DNA of 22,792 nt, taken from the NCBI RefSeq assembly GCF_000485595.1, contig NW_014578921.1:20088-42879 (forward strand). The letters are read 5' to 3'. The stretch comes from Priapulus caudatus (Eukaryota > Priapulida > Priapulimorpha > Priapulimorphida > Priapulidae). Below the pieces are notes generated by a model. That model searched no databases. It saw only the letters and a program-made list of their open reading frames with translations, and was not told the origin of the DNA. Position 1 is the first letter of the stretch, and every line of letters begins with the position of its first letter. Both the position numbers and the translations under genes were made by a program. Below, one piece after another: positions 7,389-16,535 of the stretch.

Positions 7389-7742
7389 ATGTAACACATA
7401 TAATACAGTATTTTTTATAATACAATATTCTACAGTATGTAATGTTCAGTATATATACTTGCTTATATTTGGTGTAGGTTAGTATGAAGTAACGACTGAA
7501 CGACGAATGCAAACGACTGACTTTCGATTATAATCGATCATCTAAAAATGTACATGCCCGAATGACATTCTAGTTGCTCATATATATATAATTTTGCAGG
7601 AATATTTCTGGAATGTCGAGTAAAGAACAGGTACACCAGAAAACTTCTAGACGCTATTCCGTTCTTGGTGTTAACATTTCGTGATTTTAAATTAAAAACC
7701 TTTAGGTAATGGCCAGTTGTATTGTATTTTATACGTTTTTAA

Positions 7743-8088
7743 ATTGACTACATCACGAATTTTCTATGGTAAAATTTGTAAAAAAAAAAATTCACCAATT
7801 TTTTTACATTAAAAGTAAGAACTAACGGGACTAAAGTCACTAAACATATCGTCAAATTCTTACCTGATAAGATTGTTTCTCAACTAGTTAAAAATCCAAA
7901 AAACCTGAACGATTTGATATTAATGTTCCCAACATTAATTGCTTGCTATGGGCTATGTATGAGTCACGAGTGTATGTTCACATCGAACAATATAGTAAAA
8001 CAGGAAGTATAATGCAGCAATTTAACCATAAAAAGTGAACAGAATTACTTTTTTTTTATTTTTTACTATTTACGGTGACGTAATCACT
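7743..8088. mobile_element. TTAA-flanked MITE, copy 2 (~346 bp)
   Basis: This is the second member of the family at 6506-6854. TTAA flanks it at 7739-7742 and 8089-8092. The right end GTGACGTAATCACT is identical to copy 1, while the left end (ATTGACTACATCAC) has decayed. Interior identity is high apart from a short extra stretch in copy 2 (AGTCACTAAACAT) and a lost stretch near the right end, so the two are separate insertions from one family. Their direct orientation brackets exon 8 and the CCAAT array. Confidence 0.88.
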
Positions 8089-8092
8089 TTAA

Positions 8093-9329
8093 AACAGGGG
8101 CCTGTCAAGCTTGCAATGTTTACATGCCTGCCGAGATTTCTACACGTCTCAGGCGTCGGACGCCCGGCTAAATTCGAAGACTGTGAGAGTAGTCAACAGA
8201 CTCAACACTGATAGAGTTCTCCCCCCGGTCAGACTTTGCCGTCTGAGAAAACTACGGGGCCTGAAAAAGCAGGCCCCGTCATTTATACAACGGAGCCGAT
8301 TTTCTCTAGACGGGGCCCGATTTTTTTAAACTGATGAATTATGTAATAAAAGCTTTGTTACCTTCATGTATTGTCACTACGCTTATTCCCTACTATTTGG
8401 TATATATGAATTTATTTTTGTGTCTCGATTATTTAGACTTTCGTTTTCGATTCTCGGAATCTCAAAATTTGGCGGGGATGGAAAAAAAGCGCCGTCGACA
8501 CTGGACACAGAGCTGTTTACGGGGCTTGGGCCGATCGGCCCAGTGAAAAGGCAAAGCCTGTCAGGTATATCGGTGTATATATACTGTGTGTCAGGTATAT
8601 GCATATGTCAGGTCGGGCCATAATAAAAATATTGTGTGTTTGCCCTCACTAGACCAACCCGCCAAAAAGGGGCCGACTAAAATTTTTTTATTTATCTTTT
8701 CCATTTTTTTTTACAAATCATGTATCATTGTACATTATATAAATCTGTAGGCAATACATTATATGTACCAAGCAAAACAAACATTCAACATAAAAGGTAT
8801 CTCCACACAAGCACACCCGAGCATGTAGACACCATGCTGAATTTGTAAAAAAGACCCCAACCCTCCAAAAAAGCCTCTACCTACCCAAACTTTTCAGCCT
8901 GGGTCGGGTAAGGGCAAACAAAGATTTTTTCATTGTGGCCTTAGGTGTAGTGTACGCATTCAAACTTGAAGCCAATTTTGCAACGTCCAATAAATCCTAC
9001 GACATTTCTAAATTTCCTACTGCAAACAAACATGCCATAAAAGCTCCGATGTGGGTTAATCAATTCAGATTAATCATCCTTTGCCTAATCAACCTGCCCT
9101 GATTTTCAGCTGTGATTTTTATTATATTTATGTTCTTATTTTTTTCCATTCATTCTTTTCCTGTTGTGGAAATTAAGTGCACAAAATGTGTATTATATTC
9201 CTGGTTTTTTCCCCCCAATTCTTTACCTGTTCTTCATAAAAAAGTGAAAATAACGTGCACAAAAATGACATAGATTGATGGGTGTTATATTTTTCCAAAA
9301 TAACCATGTAACCCCCTTCCAGGGACCTT
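8093..9329. other. Intronic sequence, one possible small inverted-repeat element
   Basis: No exon is recognised. TGTTTGCCCT at 8637 and AGGGCAAACA at 8922-8931 are 10-bp inverted ends about 295 bp apart and might bound a small DNA element, but the inner arms match poorly. Palindromic GGGCCGATCGGCCC lies at 8527-8540. Short GTCAGGTATAT repeats occur at 8559-8605. Confidence 0.4.
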
Positions 9330-9505
9330 CCCAACGTAATAGCCAGCGAGCCGTGCAGCCGTGATTTGCACGGTCAGTTTTGAAACTGCACGGCCAAAAA
9401 TGTGTAGCACGGCCTAAAGTATTGATCTAAAGACACTGTATACAAAAAAATTGCACTCTCAAATATTTGTTCTGCACTCCCACAATACTCATTCCTGGCT
9501 GATAC
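9330..9505. repeat. Dispersed repeat family, copy 2
   Basis: Same orientation as copy 1 (1615-1775), with the near-identical block AGCCAGCGAGCCGTGCAGCC near the left end. Here it has an additional imperfect palindrome, TGCACGGTCAGTTTTGAAAC next to TGCACGG, that is degraded in copy 1. Confidence 0.75.
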
Positions 9506-9679
9506 CCTGGCCTTTCCCTCATTAGTCCACAAACAACATGTCTGCTTGTTAACGTCTAGTCCGCACATGACAGGTCAACATGTAGGCGTTTATTTCTAAA
9601 AAACCGTGACATACACAACGCGGTGAGTGCACAACGACACACAATATTTCCACACCTTTTTTATGAACCTTATGAACCT

Positions 9680-10134
9680 TATGAAACAATAAGCTCTAAA
9701 TTACTTTTCCCAAATAATCTAGTTTTCCGCTGAACTTCTGAGCAAGGTTTCAATGATCAAACGTTTTCTCAAATGCGACGAACACGCACATACGTACCAT
9801 CCTCCCACAGTAACACCCTCAATTCATCTTCCCAAACCCTCGTTTTAGCAGAATTTCTCCGGCTCTAATCTTACATACTGACAAATTTGATTCACGCACA
9901 TTACACGCGACACCGCCCCACCTTATGACAATCATAACCGAATCTAATTTCCAAAATCCTCAGACAAATTCCCGAGTTAAGTTCCAATTTGAAATCTCAC
10001 CAATACGACCCACGCACGTTATGCGTTTCGGCCTTAAAACCTTTTGACAGTAAAAACCAAAAATAATTTTCGCAAATCCTCAGCCGACTTTCCTGACAGT
10101 TACACCTAGTTAGGTTCCAATCTGAAATTCTCAC
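9680..10134. repeat. Diverged ~115-bp tandem repeat ending at the exon 2 donor
   Basis: Four weakly similar units can be followed by recurring landmarks: CCAAA(A/C)TCCTC or similar, then TTCCAAT(T/C)TGAAAT(T)CTCAC, then CACGCAC(A/G)TTA(C/T)(A)CGCG. The last unit runs into the exon 2 donor: the landmark GGTTCCAATCTGAAATTCTC followed by ACC is the sense donor GGTGAGAATTTCAG, and the previous unit has AGTTCCAATTTGAAATCTCA followed by CC near 9985. Divergence is high, so the exact period and copy number need an alignment. Confidence 0.55.
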
Positions 10135-10234
10135 CTTTCGACAATAATTTCCTAAATTTCTGGGTTGCCTCGAGCTGCGCCTCAGACTGGTCGCTGTAGA
10201 GTGCCTGAATCATTTCCTGCGTGATCAGCATCGT
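10135..10234 (-). CDS. Importin-alpha exon 2 (TMLITQEMIQALYSD ... KFRKLLSK)
   Basis: This 100-nt exon encodes TMLITQEMIQALYSDQSE, then AQLEATQKFRKLLSK, and one base (G) of the next codon. It matches the importin-alpha linker between the IBB domain and the first ARM repeats, where KPNA1/5/6 members read VITREMVEMLFSD...ATTQKFRKLLSKE. QKFRKLLSK again supports the KPNA1/5/6 clade. The acceptor is CCCGTTTACACAG just before 10234 and the donor is GTGAGA from 10134. Phase agrees with exons 1 and 3. The frame is open. Upstream, in the sense direction, lies a ~750-bp CACG/CA tract. Confidence 0.94.
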
Positions 10235-10299
10235 CTGTGTAAACGGGAGAAAGAACGATGACAGACGCACGCAGCCGCGACGTGTCAAGGCGACGCCTT

Positions 10300-11045
10300 G
10301 ACCATCTCTGTAAGACACGCACGCACGCACTAACCACGCAACGCACAACACACACGCGGCGCGCGACGGGCACGATCACACACAGACAGCGCGCACGCAC
10401 GCACCATCAGCACGCACACACACGCGCGCAGCAAATCGGCACATCACACACAGACACCCGGCAGGTCGACTCGCACGCCACACGCACGCACGCTCGACAC
10501 GCACGGCACACACACACGCGCGCGCAGCCACATCCACACACAGACACGCGCACGCGACGCACGACGCACAGCACGCATCACACAGGTGGGGCGGGCGCAC
10601 AACTACTTACACGACGCACGCACACATCGCGACGCAACACACACGCACACAAACACGCACGCACATGCTCCACGACCACCCAACCTGCACGCAGCATCCA
10701 CAGCACACACAGCGCGCACCACGCACGCCACACACACACAGCCCACGTAACACAGCACGGTACCCACAACAGACCACACATGCACACACAGCAAGGGCAC
10801 GCACGCATGCCACGCCGACGACACGCACGGCACGCACCCGGCACGCGACATACAGCACGCACACACCAACACACACACACAGCACAATCAGCACACACAC
10901 ACACCACACAACAGACACATCACACGCACGCACACTGCCACGCACTATCCACACTCACACACGCAAGCACATAACACATACACACACACGCAACGCACTT
11001 CCACAGCACACACAGCGCGCAAGCACACGGCGCGCACGGGCACGC
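10300..11045. repeat. ~750-bp degenerate CACG/CA low-complexity tract
   Basis: Almost the whole stretch is built from ACAC, CGCAC and GCACG words on the plus strand with very little T. It is not a perfect microsatellite: words such as CACGCACGGCACGC and ACACACACACAG alternate without a fixed period. Long open frames exist in several registers only because stop codons need T; their products are Thr/His/Arg-rich or Cys/Val-rich and are not credible genes. Confidence 0.95.
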
Positions 11046-11617
11046 AGACGAGAACTGGTGCTATATGTATAGGCAAGGCCCGACACTACTTTTTTTTTGG
11101 CAGTGGCCCCGATCGGGCCACCAAAATCATCTGATTTCAATTTTTGGTGGCCGCGAAAAATGAAAATCTGGTGTTCCGAAAAAATACATAGAAAAACATT
11201 ATAAATCTTTATCAATCTCGCTATTGTATATGATTTGAAAGTGGCCGTCGACACTTGCACAAGCTTTAAACATAACGCGCCACACAAGGCACACACTGAC
11301 ATTGATGATTGAGTGCGCATACATTGAATTAATCATCCACGGCTCAAATTTTCAACCAAATGTTGCATACCATTTTCTAAAAACTTTCACTCATTTATTT
11401 TCTAAACACGGCGCGTGCACATGCTATCGACGGGCAGGTTCAGACGTTCAAAGAAATCAAAGTCACAAGAAGCATGCAAATATTAAAAACAGTAAACTTA
11501 ATAAAACAATCAAGTCTTTTATGTTAAATAAAACATATACATTTAATCTTCATGATTAAAAGTTGCAGCTTTGAAACGTAAAAATAAAAATATGCACGAT
11601 TTAATAGATTAAAGAGC
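11046..11617. other. Intron 1 unique sequence before an assembly gap
   Basis: AT-rich sequence with no recognised exon. A palindrome-like GGCCCCGATCGGGCC lies near 11104-11118 and resembles GGGCCGATCGGCCC at 8527, which may reflect a shared dispersed element. Confidence 0.45.
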
Positions 11618-11901
11618 NNNNNNNNNNNNNNNNNNNNNNNNNNNNNNNNNNNNNNNNNNNNNNNNNNNNNNNNNNNNNNNNNNNNNNNNNNNNNNNNNNN
11701 NNNNNNNNNNNNNNNNNNNNNNNNNNNNNNNNNNNNNNNNNNNNNNNNNNNNNNNNNNNNNNNNNNNNNNNNNNNNNNNNNNNNNNNNNNNNNNNNNNNN
11801 NNNNNNNNNNNNNNNNNNNNNNNNNNNNNNNNNNNNNNNNNNNNNNNNNNNNNNNNNNNNNNNNNNNNNNNNNNNNNNNNNNNNNNNNNNNNNNNNNNNN
11901 N
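11618..11901. other. Assembly gap (284 Ns)
   Basis: A run of N separates intron 1 from CCT-repeat sequence just downstream, in the sense direction, of the exon 1 donor. The missing part is probably more of the CCT/exon-edge array seen at 13760-14460. Confidence 0.98.
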
Positions 11902-11953
11902 CCTCCTCCTCCTCCTCCTCCTCCTCCTCCTCCCTCCCTCCTCTCTAACTCAC

Positions 11954-12210
11954 CTGTACCTGCGATGCGGGTGCCTGCTGCGAGAATTCATCGTCATGCA
12001 TGGACGACGTCACCTCTCCCTCGTCGTCGGCGGCATCGTCGTCTCCCGGCGCCATCGCGTGCATGCGCCGCTTGAACAGCTGCTCCTCGCGTTTCTGCTT
12101 CCGCAGCTGAAGCCCTTCCTCCTCGCGTCGCCGACGAAGCTCCGATGCGTCGAGCGCCTTGTTCTTGTACTGCCGGTAGCGGCCCGTCGTCGGACTCGTG
12201 CTGGCCATGT
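11954..12210 (-). CDS. Importin-alpha exon 1, start codon and IBB domain
   Basis: The ATG at 12208 opens [20 protein letters not shown], then [19 protein letters not shown] and REEQLFKRR, an acidic linker [10 protein letters not shown], and ends QQAPASQVQ. The arginine/lysine-rich RRRREEEG...[13 protein letters not shown] block is the importin-beta-binding (IBB) domain. It docks to importin-beta and also folds back on the NLS groove as an autoinhibitor. The start is preceded by TATACAG-AC, an acceptor two bases upstream of the ATG, so at least one untranslated exon must lie upstream. The donor GTGAGT is at 11953. The frame is intact and uses complete codons at the donor. The first ~50 bases and the last ~60 bases of this exon are multiplied in the flanking arrays. 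Confidence 0.95.
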
Positions 12211-13746
12211 CTGTATACAGAGAGAGAGAGAGAGGTTAGTGTGCGAGAGAGAAGGGTAGGGAGGGAGGGAGGGAGGGAGGGAGGGAGGGAGGGAGGAGGG
12301 AGGAGGGAGGGAGGGAGGCCTTTGTTCTGTACTGCCGGTAGCGCCTGAGGTCGACTCCGTGCCTGGCCATGTTGTATAAGAGAGAGAGAGGAGAGGGTTA
12401 GTGGTCGGAGAGGAGGGTAGATGGGGGGAGGAGGAGGCAGGAGGGAGGAGGGAGGAGGGAGGAGGGAGGAGGTGGCCCTTGGTTTCCTTCCGTACCCTGC
12501 CGGTAGCGGCCGTAGTCGGACTCGTGCTGGCAATGTCTGTATCAGAAGAGAGAGAGAAGAGGGTTAGTGTGCGAGATAGAGGGTAAAGGGAGGGAGGGGA
12601 AGGAGGGAGAGGGAGGGAGGGAGGGAGGGAGGGAGGAGTAGGGAGGAGAGGGAGGGTGAGCGGGAGGGAGGGAGGGCAGGAGGGAGGAGCGCCTTGATTC
12701 TTTGTACTGCCGGCTAGCGCGCCCGTAGTCGACTCGTGCTGCCATGTCTGTATACAGAGAGAGAGGAGGTTAGTGTGTCGAGAGAGAGAGGTAGAGGAGA
12801 GAGGAGGGAGGAAGAGGGAGGGTGAGAGAGGAAGGGAGGGAAGGAGGGAGGGAAGGAGGGCCCTTGTTCTGTACCGCGTAAGCGCCGCGTCGTCGGATCG
12901 TCGTGCTGATGTTGTACTACAGAGAGAGAGAGAGAGGGTTTAAGTGTGCTTAAGAGAGGGGTAGAGGAGGGAGGGAGGGAGGGGAGGGAGGAGTAAGGAG
13001 GAGGCCTTGTTCTTTACTGGCCGAGGGCTCCGTTGCGTCGGACTCGTCTGGCCATGTCTGTACTATCAGAGAAGAGAAGGGTTTGTGTGCGGAGAAAAGA
13101 AGGGCTAGAGGGAGGAGGGGGAGGGAGGGAGGGAGGAGGGGGAGGAGGGGCAGGGCCTTGTTCTTGTACTGCCGGTAGGCCGTAGTCCGGACGTCGTGCG
13201 GCCATGTCTGTATCAGAGAGAGAGAGGGTTAGTGGTGCGAGAGAGAAGGTAGAGGGAGGGAGGGAGGGAGGGAGGGAGGGGGAAGGCAGGAGAGGAGGAG
13301 GGAGGCCTTGTGCTTGTACTTGGCGCTAGCGGGCCCGTACGTACGACTCATGCTTGGCCATGGTCTGTATACAGAAGAGATGAGAGAGGGTTAGTGTGCG
13401 AAGACGATAAGGGTCACACAACACACAACAAACGGGAGGGAGGGAGGAGGGAGGAAGGATGGGAGAGGTGGGAGAGGGCCATTGTTTTTCGTACTTGCCG
13501 TAAGCGGCATCGCGACTCGTGCTCGGGCATAGTCTGTACACAGTTAGAGAGGAGAGAGAGGGTTACGTTTTTTGTGGAGAGAGGAGACGGTAGAGGGAGG
13601 GAGGGAGGAGGAGGGGAGAGGGAGGGAAGGGCCTTGTTCTTGACGCCGGTATGCGCCCGTAGTCGACTCGTGCTGGCCATGTCTGTATACAACAGAGAGA
13701 GAGGTTAGGTGCGAGAGAGAGAGGTAGAGGAGGGGAGGAGGGGAGA
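12211..13746. repeat. Tandem array of exon 1 start modules, proximal block (~9 units)
   Basis: Units of about 150-170 bp recur, each carrying on the plus strand CTTGTTCTTGTACTGCCGGT, AGCGGCCCGTAGTCGGACTC, GTGCTGGCCATGTCTGTATA, CAGAGAGAGAG, GGTTAGTGTGCGAGAGAG and a (GGGA)n tract. In the gene's direction this is pyrimidine tract, CACTAACC (branch-point-like), (CT)n, TATACAG acceptor, ATG and the first ~17 codons. Copies lie near 12366, 12520, 12738, 12905, 13050, 13198, 13353, 13520 and 13672. Many small indels break the codons. The block stops at an isolated N (13747). Confidence 0.93.
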
Positions 13747-13759
13747 NAAGATTCTTTCT

Positions 13760-14460
13760 CCCCTCCGCTCCCTCCATCGCGTCCTCCCCACGGCAATCCG
13801 TCCTCCTCTCCTGCCTACTCCTCCTCCTCCTCCTCCCCTCCTTCCTCCTCCTGCCTCTCCCTCCTCCTCCTCTCCCTCCTCCCTCTCCTCCTCCTCCTCT
13901 CCTCGCTCCCTCCTCTCAACTCACGCTGCATACGCGTGCGATGCGGGCGCCTGCTGGCGCCAGAATTCATCGTCCATGCATGCCGTACGACTGTCACGCC
14001 TCTCCTCCTCTCTCCCTCCTCCCCTCCCTCCTCCTCCTCCTCCTCCTCCGTGCCTGCCTCCTCCCTCCTACCCTCTCCTCACCTCCCCTCCATCTCTAAA
14101 CGTCTGTACTTGCGAAATGCCGGGCGCCTGCTGCGAGAAATTCATCGTCCATGCATGGACCGACGCTCAGGGCGGGGCCGGTCCCTGCGCTCTTCCTCCC
14201 TCTCTGCCTCCTCCATCCTCCTGCCTCCATACGCCTCCTCTCCTCCCTCCTCTCCTCGCTCCCCTCCTCCTCCTCCTCCTCTCCTCCTCCTCCATCACTC
14301 ACTCACATCACATCCTCCTTCCTCCTCCCTCTCCTCCTCTCCTCTCCCTTTCCTGCCTCCTCTTCCCTCCTCCTCCTCCTCTCCTCCTCCCCTCCCCCTC
14401 CTCCTCCGTCTCCTCCTCGCTCGCTCCCTGCGCTCCTCCTCCTCCCCTCCCTCTCTCTAC
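13760..14460. repeat. CCT-rich array with copies of the exon 1 3' end
   Basis: (CTCCTC)n sequence is interrupted by copies of the last part of exon 1: 13921-13990 (GATGCGGGCGCCTGCTGG, then AGAATTCATCGTCCATGCAT) and 14100-14165 (GCCGGGCGCCTGCTGCGAG, then TTCATCGTCCATGCATGG). Each corresponds to the ...[13 protein letters not shown]... end of exon 1, and the first keeps an ACTCAC donor complement. In the sense direction these copies follow the second full exon copy, so this side multiplies the donor edge while the other side multiplies the acceptor edge. Long Ser/Pro-rich ORFs here are products of the repeat. Confidence 0.88.
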
Positions 14461-14464
14461 TCAC

Positions 14465-14729
14465 CTGTACCTTGGCGATGCGGGTGCCTGCTGCGAGAAT
14501 TCGTCGTCATGCATGACGGACGGTACTCTCCCTCGTCGTCGCGGCCGTCGTCGTTCCCGGCGCCATCGCGTCATGCGCCGCTTGAACAGCTGCTCCTCGC
14601 TTTTTGCTCTACCGCATCTGCTGAAACCGCTTCTCCTCCGTCGCCGACGGAGACGCTCACGACGCGTCGAGCGCTTTGTTTTCGTACTGCCGTAGCTGAC
14701 CGTAGTCGGACTCACGGTGCTGGCCATGT
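14465..14729 (-). pseudogene. Second, degraded copy of importin-alpha exon 1
   Basis: The full exon recurs with the acceptor side (CATGTCTTGTACATACAG), the ATG at 14727, an RRERLRRRRRR-like stretch, [10 protein letters not shown], and the end [14 protein letters not shown], followed by the ACTCAC donor complement at 14459-14464. Several one- and two-base indels shift the frame between these islands, so it cannot encode the intact IBB domain as written. It could be a tandem exon duplicate that is decaying, an uncollapsed second haplotype joined at the isolated N, or an intact duplicate with consensus errors. Confidence 0.85.
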
Positions 14730-16535
14730 CTTGTACATACAGAAAGAGAGAGGGTTAGTGGTACGCGAGATAGGGGTAGAGGAGGGAGGGAGGAGGGAGG
14801 GAGGAAGGGGGAGGAGGGAGGGAGGGCTGTTCTGTTACTGCCGGGTATGCGGCTGTAGTCGACTCGTGCTGGCCATGGTCTGTATACAGAGAGAGAGAGA
14901 GAGGGTTAGTGTGCGAGAGAGAGGGGTAGAGGGAGGGAGGAGGGAGGGAGGAGGAGGGAGGGAGGAGACGAAGGGAGGGAGGGCCTTGTTTTCTTCGTTA
15001 CTGCCGGTAGCGGCCCGTATCGGACTCGTGCTGGCCATGTCTGTATACAGAGAGAGAGAGAGAGAGGGTTAGTGTGGCGAGATGAGGGGTAAAAGGGAGG
15101 CAGGGGAAGGAGGGAGGAGGGAGGGAGGGAGGGGGAGGGAGGGACAGTAGGGAGGGAGCGGAGGGTGAGAGGAGGGAGGGAGGGAAGGAGGAGGGAGCGC
15201 GCTTCGATTCTTGTACTGCCGGTAGCGGCAGTAGTGCCGACTCGTGCTGGCGCATGTCTTGTATAGACAGAGAGAGACGTAGGCGGTTAGTGTGCGAGAG
15301 AGAGAGGTAGAGGGAGAGAGGGAGGGAGGAAGGAGGGAGGGTGAGAGGAGGAAGGGAGGGAGGGAGGGAGGAGGGAGGGCCTCTGTCTCTTGTACTGGCC
15401 GGTCAAGCGGCGCGTCGCTCGGACCTCGGTGCTCGGCAGTCTGTATACAGAGAGAGAGCAGAGAGGGTTAGTAGTGCTAGAGAGCGGGCAGCCAACGCGG
15501 CAGGGAGGAGGGGAGGGAGCGAGGCCAGGAAGGCCGAGGGAGGGCCTTGTTCCTTCACGTACTGCCGTACCCGCGGCCCGTCGTCCGGACCTCGTGCGCT
15601 GGCCATCGTGTCTTGTAAGAGAGAGAGAGGGTTAGTGTGCGAGAGAGAAGCGGTAGAGGGCAGGGACGGGAGGGAGGGAGGCGGAGGGAGGGAGGAGGGG
15701 AGGGGAGGGAGGCCTTGTTCTTGTCTGCCGGTAGCAAGCCCGTAGTCGGACCTCGTCTGGCCATGTCTGTATCGAGAGAGAAGAGGGTTAGTGTGCGAGA
15801 GAGAAGGGTAGAGGGAGGGGAGGGAGGGAGGGGAGGGAGGGAGGGGGAGGAGCGCGCGAGGGAGGGGAGCCCCTTGTTCTTGTAACTGCCGGTAAGCGGC
15901 CGCGTAGTCGGACTCATGCTGGCAATGTTGTATACAAGAGCAGAGAGAGAGGGTTAGTGTGGCGAGAGAGGAAGGCGTAGGAGGGCAGGGAGGAGGGAGG
16001 AGGGAGGACAGGAGGGAGAGGGAGGGAGGGCCTTAGTTCTCTGTACTGCCGAAGCGGCGCATCGTCGACATCCGTGCTGGCCCATGTCTCGTATACCAGA
16101 GAGAGAGAGAGGGATTAGTGTGCCGAGAGAGCGAGGTCAGAGAGGGAGGGAGGACCGAGGCGAGGAGGGAGGGAGGGCCTTCGTTCTTGTATGCGTAGCG
16201 GCCGTAGTCGGATCCGTGCTGGGCATCGTCTGTATACACAGAGAGAGAGGGCTTACGTGCTGCGAGAGAGAGAGGTAGCAAGGGAGGAGGGAGGGGGTGA
16301 GGGGGAGGGAGGAGGAGGGCCTTGATTCTGACTGCGTAGCGCCCCGTAATCGGGCCGTGCTGGCCTGGTTTATAACAGAGAGGAAGGGTTTACGCTGTGA
16401 ACGAGAAGAGGGGTAGAGCGAAGGCGAGGGAGGGAGGGAGGGCGGAGGGAGGAGGGAGGGAGGAAGGGGAGGCCATGTTCCTGTACTGCCGTAGCGCCCG
16501 TCGTCGACTCAATGGCTGGCCATCGTCTGTATACC
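14730..16535. repeat. Tandem array of exon 1 start modules, distal block (~11-12 units)
   Basis: The same module as in 12211-13746 continues, with the ATG/acceptor region near 14868, 15030, 15252, 15435, 15605, 15760, 15925, 16083, 16225, 16360 and 16515. (GGGA)n tracts separate the units. The outermost copy lacks the AGAGAG tract and passes directly from CATCGTCTGTATACCTGACC into unique sequence at about 16530. That marks the end of the array and perhaps the original intron border. Confidence 0.93.

Noticed and set aside
8637-8931. Small DNA transposon with TGTTTGCCCT ends
   Set aside because: Only 10 bp of inverted end match well, the inner arms diverge, and no target duplication was seen. 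Mentioned only within the intron entry.
10258-10974. 238-codon plus-strand ORF rich in Thr, His, Arg, and overlapping Cys/Val-rich minus-strand ORFs
   Set aside because: All come from the CACG/CA tract, which lacks stop codons in several frames. No domain, start context or splice support is visible.
1193-12210. Importin-alpha as a processed pseudogene
   Set aside because: Exons are separated by GT-AG introns with matching phases, so it is not a retrocopy.
13709-15072. 328- and 378-codon Ser/Pro/Leu-rich ORFs
   Set aside because: They are translations of CCT/GGGA repeats and out-of-frame exon 1 copies. Composition follows the repeats.
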